The notes under the pieces were generated by a model. That model was not told the origin of the DNA and searched no databases. It saw only the letters and a program-made list of their open reading frames with translations. Of a stretch of 11,107 bases of DNA, positions 7,823 to 11,107 are shown piece by piece. Each line of letters starts with the position of its first letter. Position 1 is the first letter of the stretch. Origin of the DNA: Actinomycetota bacterium (GTDB lineage Bacteria; Actinomycetota; Acidimicrobiia; Acidimicrobiales; Microtrichaceae). The translations under genes and the position numbers were made by a program. The stretch spans positions 1-11,107 of the forward strand of contig WLLG01000038.1 in the NCBI GenBank assembly GCA_009700815.1. Direction: 5' to 3'.

Positions 7823-8566
7823 ATGACTGATACTCCAGCAGCACCCACTCAGGCGGAGCACACTTCTGACTCAGTGACCTATTCCCTAGTCGAGCAGACC
7901 GCAATAATCACTGTGGATGATGGCAAAGCCAATGCACTTTCCCATGACACCCTCGGCGGGATTGAGTTGGCCTTGGACCGTGTCGAGTCAGATGGCGCAC
8001 TTGCAGTTGTCATTACCGGGCGGGATGGGAAATTCTCTGCGGGTTTTGATCTTGCAGTCATGACTAGTGGGCCTGAGCAAGCTCGAGAGTTGCTTGGTCG
8101 AGGTGCCGAGCTTGGGATTCGGATCTTTGAATTCTCACGACCTGTTGTACTTGCGGTCACAGGCCATGCGTTGGCAATGGGCGGGATTTTGCTGTGCTGC
8201 GCGGATATCCGAATCGGCGCCGAGGGCCCCTACAAACTTGGGCTGAATGAGGTACGCATCGGAATGCCTGTCCCCGCTTTTGCTGCCGAGGTGTGCCGCG
8301 ATCGCCTCTCTCCTCGGTTCTTTACCCAAGCTATTCAACTTGCCCATGTGCACTCACCCCAAGAAGCCCTGCAGGCTGGGTTCTTGGATGAGGTAGTAGC
8401 TCCCGAGCAGGTAGTGGCTCGGGCAACTCAAGTTGCCACGCAGCTAGGAGAAACGCTTCATGCTGGGCCGTTTCGGATGACACGAACAACCTTGCGCGGT
8501 GCGCTCGCTCAGCAACTCCGAGAGGTACTCGCAGAGGACCTCTTAATTTTTACAGTTGAGCAGTAA
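7823..8566 (+). CDS. crotonase / enoyl-CoA hydratase-isomerase family protein
   Basis: Soluble CoA-thioester enzyme of 247 aa, usual family length. Seen: DDGKANALS (32-40) near the CoA site, oxyanion-hole segment FSAGFDL (71-77), second segment GHALAMGGILLCCADIR (114-130), and LGLNEVRIGM (139-148) with E143. By alignment, E143 is the equivalent of crotonase Glu164, while the Glu144 position is Ile (I122). Enzymes keeping only the second Glu are often isomerases or act on other acyl-CoA substrates, so plain hydratase activity is doubtful. It resembles the actinobacterial group commonly annotated only as crotonase/enoyl-CoA hydratase family. The substrate is unknown, and no other fatty-acid gene lies nearby. 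ATG 7823 is preferred over an in-frame TTG at 7787, because that TTG falls in the likely -35 box and adds 12 non-conserved residues. The gene is divergent from the acyltransferase (135-bp gap) and ends 9 bp from the convergent lipoprotein gene. Confidence 0.9.
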   Translation: MTDTPAAPTQAEHTSDSVTYSLVEQTAIITVDDGKANALSHDTLGGIELALDRVESDGALAVVITGRDGKFSAGFDLAVMTSGPEQARELLGRGAELGIRIFEFSRPVVLAVTGHALAMGGILLCCADIRIGAEGPYKLGLNEVRIGMPVPAFAAEVCRDRLSPRFFTQAIQLAHVHSPQEALQAGFLDEVVAPEQVVARATQVATQLGETLHAGPFRMTRTTLRGALAQQLREVLAEDLLIFTVEQ

Positions 8567-8575
8567 GCCGCTGGC

Positions 8576-10768
8576 TCAGTAACCCAGTTCATCACTTGGA
8601 GTAGAGACACAGGCTTGCTCAGCGCAGACATTGGTGACCTTGCCCTTCGGCTGGAAGAAGGCCAACTTCTGCTTCATGACGGCTGGCTGCCGACGAGGAT
8701 CCTCATGCGGGTCTGCGCACAATGCGGAATCGGCGTTTCCGGCGTTCTCACCGCTGCACTCTGCAATCCATCGCTCACTCATGATGGGTGTGATGTTGCC
8801 GCTCGGCGGTGCCATGGTTCCTGAATCCCAAAACACGAGGGCCGAACCCTCATACGGGAACTTGCGGATGCCAGGAAGATTCCAGAACCAGAACGGCTGA
8901 ACTCCAAGCGGAGCAGAGGTTGCGGAAAGCGTTGGCTTATAGATCGGCATCTTCAAGGTGCGAGCGATGTTCTGTGCAGTAATCGGTGCTACCTGATGAT
9001 CACCGAACGCGACGTCAAGGATCACTGCATGGGCAGGCGTGCGCTCATAAGCACGATCAGTCAAGTGCTGCACATAGCCGCTGGTCTCACCACGATCCCA
9101 GAGCATCTGAATCAGGCCAAAAGCCAGTTGCTGATCCAATGCGTTGGGGTATGCCTCACGCAAAATTGAAGCGAATCGATCAAAGTCAACGCTGCGCTGA
9201 AGCAGGGTTGAGTAGTTCATACCGGTCACCCCGAGCACGGCATTGGTCCAGTCCTGGGCCACGGCGGTTACGGCTCCGCCCATGATGCCGCCTTCGCTGT
9301 TGCCGTCGAAGTAGGCCGAGTCAGTGTTGATCATGTTGGCACCAGAACTGCTCTGAAACTCAGGGGCATTCCCGAGGCCATCAAGGTGAATCATCAACCG
9401 CCCGAGATACAGCGTGTTGAGCATGCTCTGTTGCAGTCGATCAGGAATTGAGGGGAACAGGTTGATATCCGAAAGAGCCTGCGATGCAAAACCAATATCC
9501 TCCGCAGCTAGGCCAATCCAACTGGTCGCGCAGTACAAGGAGTTGTTTGCAGCAGCAGTTCGTTGCACCGAAGTTGATGCAGCTTCTTCCGAGGATCCAA
9601 GAAGACCGTGGCCATAGACAACTGGCACGGCCTCACCATTTGCAACTGCCGCCTCGGGCACCGTGCAAGTGAATTCGGCGGTGTAGGTTGCGTCGGAGAC
9701 TGGATCGCCGTTGAGTGGGCTGTAGGTCATGCGGCTGCCCGGTGCGCCGCCGTTGTCAAGGTAGAGCGGCACTTCAAAAGTGCCGGTGACGACTTTGGCG
9801 ATACCCTTTTGCAAGTCGGTAGTTCGGGTTCCTGTCACTGCAAATGTGGGTGACTGGCCATTCAATTGACCAAACGCATCGTCACGCATGGAGAGCATGC
9901 GGCCCGCCAGAGTGTCGGCGGAAGCAACAGTGAAGTACCAAGTCAGATACAGGTCGGCTCGGTTGATTCCGACCGCGGCTTCTTCAGCAAATATTGCTTC
10001 AAACTCATTACGACGTTCCTCGATGACCGGATTTGATGTGGGGTTGTTATCTCGCAACACCCGAAACCCGATAGGAGCTGGCAACGTTTGACCGTCTGTG
10101 CCTTTGATATTTCGCAGTGCCACCGCAAAGCGGTGAGTCTCGATGAGCGAGGTTGCGGGCCGAAGGATCAGGGCTCGGTCAATATCATTCTCGGCCCGAA
10201 GGTCCATCTCCGCCCAGTGCGGAACCAGCTGGCCGCTATCAAGATCCACGATAACGGTGGCCGAATCGGCCGTGGTCGAGAAGCCAATATTTGTCTCTAC
10301 TGGTAGGGCAGTCTTGGATGGGTCGATTCCTGGGATGTGAACCAGAATTGGGGTCGAGGGGCTGAACCCGTCGTTCCGGTTCCACTCTGTTGGATCTAGG
10401 GCTTCGCCATCTACGTTCTCGAGTAGGCCATCAGGAATGCTTACCCGCCGGCCAGTGCCCGTAGTGATGTCCGCAACCGTGTAGGCGTCGCTTGGGAAGG
10501 GCAGCAGGCAGGAACGAGTAGTGAGCACTTCACAGCCGGGTGGGGTCCCTTCAAGGGCTGCCTGCAACTCCGCATCACCCACAGGATCAAGTCCGATGGG
10601 CTCGGGCGCATCCCCCGAAGCCGAACTCAGCGGAGTCTCGGCTGCAACGGGGTTTCCTTTTGCGATATCGCCCGTAAAGGCGGGCTTAGAAGCCTCTTGT
10701 GTGCTGCATCCAAATGCCACAAGGGCAGTTACAACTAACAGCAAGGGCAAACGAAGACGAGCGTTCAC
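8576..10768 (-). CDS. large exported lipoprotein with alpha/beta-hydrolase signature
   Basis: Predicted surface lipoprotein of 730 aa. A signal peptide with a basic start and hydrophobic core ends in the lipobox VAFGC, with C21 as the lipidated residue. A long N-terminal part (about 60-360) shows no motif I recognise and may be a beta-rich domain. The second half looks like an alpha/beta hydrolase: VVYGHGLLGSSEE (383-395) fits the oxyanion loop, FDGNSEGG (487-494) is a nucleophile elbow with S491, FGDHQVAP (588-595) supplies a likely acid at D590, and PHEDPR (687-692) a likely catalytic His at H688. The triad is inferred from order and spacing. Eight cysteines follow C21 (80, 87, 368, 413, 671, 684, 715, 720), enough for four disulfides as expected outside the cell. 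The layout recalls bacterial lipases/esterases with an added N-terminal domain; the substrate is unknown. Start GTG 10768 is supported by GAGGA 5 nt upstream. Confidence 0.82.
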   Translation of the reverse strand: MNARLRLPLLLVVTALVAFGCSTQEASKPAFTGDIAKGNPVAAETPLSSASGDAPEPIGLDPVGDAELQAALEGTPPGCEVLTTRSCLLPFPSDAYTVADITTGTGRRVSIPDGLLENVDGEALDPTEWNRNDGFSPSTPILVHIPGIDPSKTALPVETNIGFSTTADSATVIVDLDSGQLVPHWAEMDLRAENDIDRALILRPATSLIETHRFAVALRNIKGTDGQTLPAPIGFRVLRDNNPTSNPVIEERRNEFEAIFAEEAAVGINRADLYLTWYFTVASADTLAGRMLSMRDDAFGQLNGQSPTFAVTGTRTTDLQKGIAKVVTGTFEVPLYLDNGGAPGSRMTYSPLNGDPVSDATYTAEFTCTVPEAAVANGEAVPVVYGHGLLGSSEEAASTSVQRTAAANNSLYCATSWIGLAAEDIGFASQALSDINLFPSIPDRLQQSMLNTLYLGRLMIHLDGLGNAPEFQSSSGANMINTDSAYFDGNSEGGIMGGAVTAVAQDWTNAVLGVTGMNYSTLLQRSVDFDRFASILREAYPNALDQQLAFGLIQMLWDRGETSGYVQHLTDRAYERTPAHAVILDVAFGDHQVAPITAQNIARTLKMPIYKPTLSATSAPLGVQPFWFWNLPGIRKFPYEGSALVFWDSGTMAPPSGNITPIMSERWIAECSGENAGNADSALCADPHEDPRRQPAVMKQKLAFFQPKGKVTNVCAEQACVSTPSDELGY

Positions 10769-10773
10769 GGCAT

Positions 10774-10779
10774 TCCTCT
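10774..10779 (-). promoter_or_regulatory. ribosome binding site of the lipoprotein gene
   Basis: On the minus strand AGAGGA lies 5 nt before the GTG at 10768. A nearby ATG (10773) hits a stop after two codons, so this site fixes the GTG as the start. It is one of the few clear Shine-Dalgarno sequences in the window. Confidence 0.55.
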
Positions 10780-10877
10780 ATCTCGGCCATTCATGACATC
10801 GTGACCATAGTCGGGGCGACAGCAGTGCAGGAAAACCGTCAGCAAATGATTCGGTGGATCGATTCCGAACATGGTGT

Positions 10878-11107
10878 CTATCTGCCACAAATTGGCCATG
10901 GACGCGTGCCCCTCAAACGAAGCAGCAGGAGCGCTCGGTAGTCCTGTTCCGAGGGCGATGCTGCCGCTGGATCGCCTGAGCCGCCCATGCCACGCCAAGT
11001 AGTGAAGTCGAACTGATAGGCGCCGCGATAGCGGCCTGAGGCGCTGACAATGGAGTAGTTGCCGCGGGATTCGCAACGGCGAATGCGCGCCAAGGTGGCT
11101 GATTCCT
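10878..11107 (-). CDS. Rpf-like (resuscitation-promoting factor) transglycosylase, C-terminal part
   Basis: Partial gene: the 5' end lies beyond the right edge and the last 75 codons plus TAG are present. No start is visible; the frame is open to the edge, reading ESATLARIRRCESRGNYS. The fragment is essentially one complete Rpf/transglycosylase-like domain at the C-terminus: CESRGNY with the catalytic Glu (codon 11070-11072), GRYRGAYQFDFTTWRGMGG, a segment ending ASPSEQDYRALLL, and RGTRPWPICGR at the end. The Cys of CES and that of PWPIC match the disulfide pair of mycobacterial RpfB. Such enzymes are exported and cleave the glycan backbone of peptidoglycan, helping growth and resuscitation from dormancy. 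It reads CESRGNY where most members have CESGGNY/W. It ends 109 bp upstream of the lipoprotein gene on the same strand. I saw no convincing terminator in that gap, so read-through is possible. Confidence 0.87.
   Translation of the reverse strand, partial: ESATLARIRRCESRGNYSIVSASGRYRGAYQFDFTTWRGMGGSGDPAAASPSEQDYRALLLLRLRGTRPWPICGR

Noticed and set aside
7548..7904. 118-codon minus-strand open frame spanning the acyltransferase start and the crotonase start
   Set aside because: It overlaps two well-supported genes, has no recognisable domain and no ribosome site. It is best explained as a shadow of the acyltransferase.
10843..10872. Weak inverted repeat (TTCGG / CCGAA) after the Rpf-like stop
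   Set aside because: It is a five-base-pair stem with a 10-nt loop and no T-run directly after it, too weak to call a terminator.
10765..11076. 103-codon minus-strand open frame overlapping the Rpf-like gene
   Set aside because: The Rpf motifs (CES, QFD, PWPIC) lie in a different frame. This frame is Arg/Leu-rich without any motif.
11098..11107. Third occurrence of GCTGATTCCT, the core of the 1914-1943 repeat, at the right edge
   Set aside because: Only ten bases match, and it lies inside the Rpf-like coding region 9 kb away. A chance match is plausible and the window ends there.

Overview
This is an 11.1 kb chromosomal window of ordinary bacterial gene density and moderately high GC. It points to an actinobacterium. 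The last gene ends in a resuscitation-promoting-factor (transglycosylase-like) domain, a mark of Actinomycetota. The Dxs variant carries the NDNGRSYAPT segment I associate with that phylum, and there is a DUF6159-type membrane protein and several starts without a ribosome binding site. A lineage such as Acidimicrobiia is possible, but that is an impression and not something the sequence proves. I see no mobile element, tRNA, rRNA, CRISPR array or phage gene.

Left part (1-3725): dxs, the first enzyme of the MEP isoprenoid pathway, runs rightward. It converges on an NfuA-like Fe-S carrier gene, with only 13 bp between them. A 17-bp tandem duplication covers both stop codons. The nfuA-like gene is divergent from a six-helix DUF6159-type membrane protein. 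After that gene lies a 150-bp convergent spacer holding a 24-bp direct repeat (period 37) and a 47-bp, exactly symmetric imperfect hairpin. The hairpin sits almost midway between the flanking stop codons and is probably a bidirectional terminator.

Middle part (3726-7687, minus strand): an O-acyltransferase of the OafA/OatA type (membrane acyltransferase-3 domain plus SGNH-like domain) lies upstream of an Uup-like ABC-F ATPase. The 74-bp gap would allow co-transcription, but the two functions are not obviously linked.

Right part (7688-11107): a crotonase-family gene runs rightward from a probable leaderless promoter. It converges, with a 9-bp gap, on a large exported lipoprotein with an alpha/beta-hydrolase signature. 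Upstream of the lipoprotein, on the same strand, is the 3' end of an Rpf-like cell-wall transglycosylase gene that runs off the right edge. The O-acyltransferase, lipoprotein and Rpf-like protein all act at or outside the membrane, so part of the window has a cell-envelope theme. It does not look like a dedicated multi-gene system.

The window is mostly housekeeping and envelope genes. The best candidates for something undescribed are the lipoprotein hydrolase and the structured spacer at 3572-3674.
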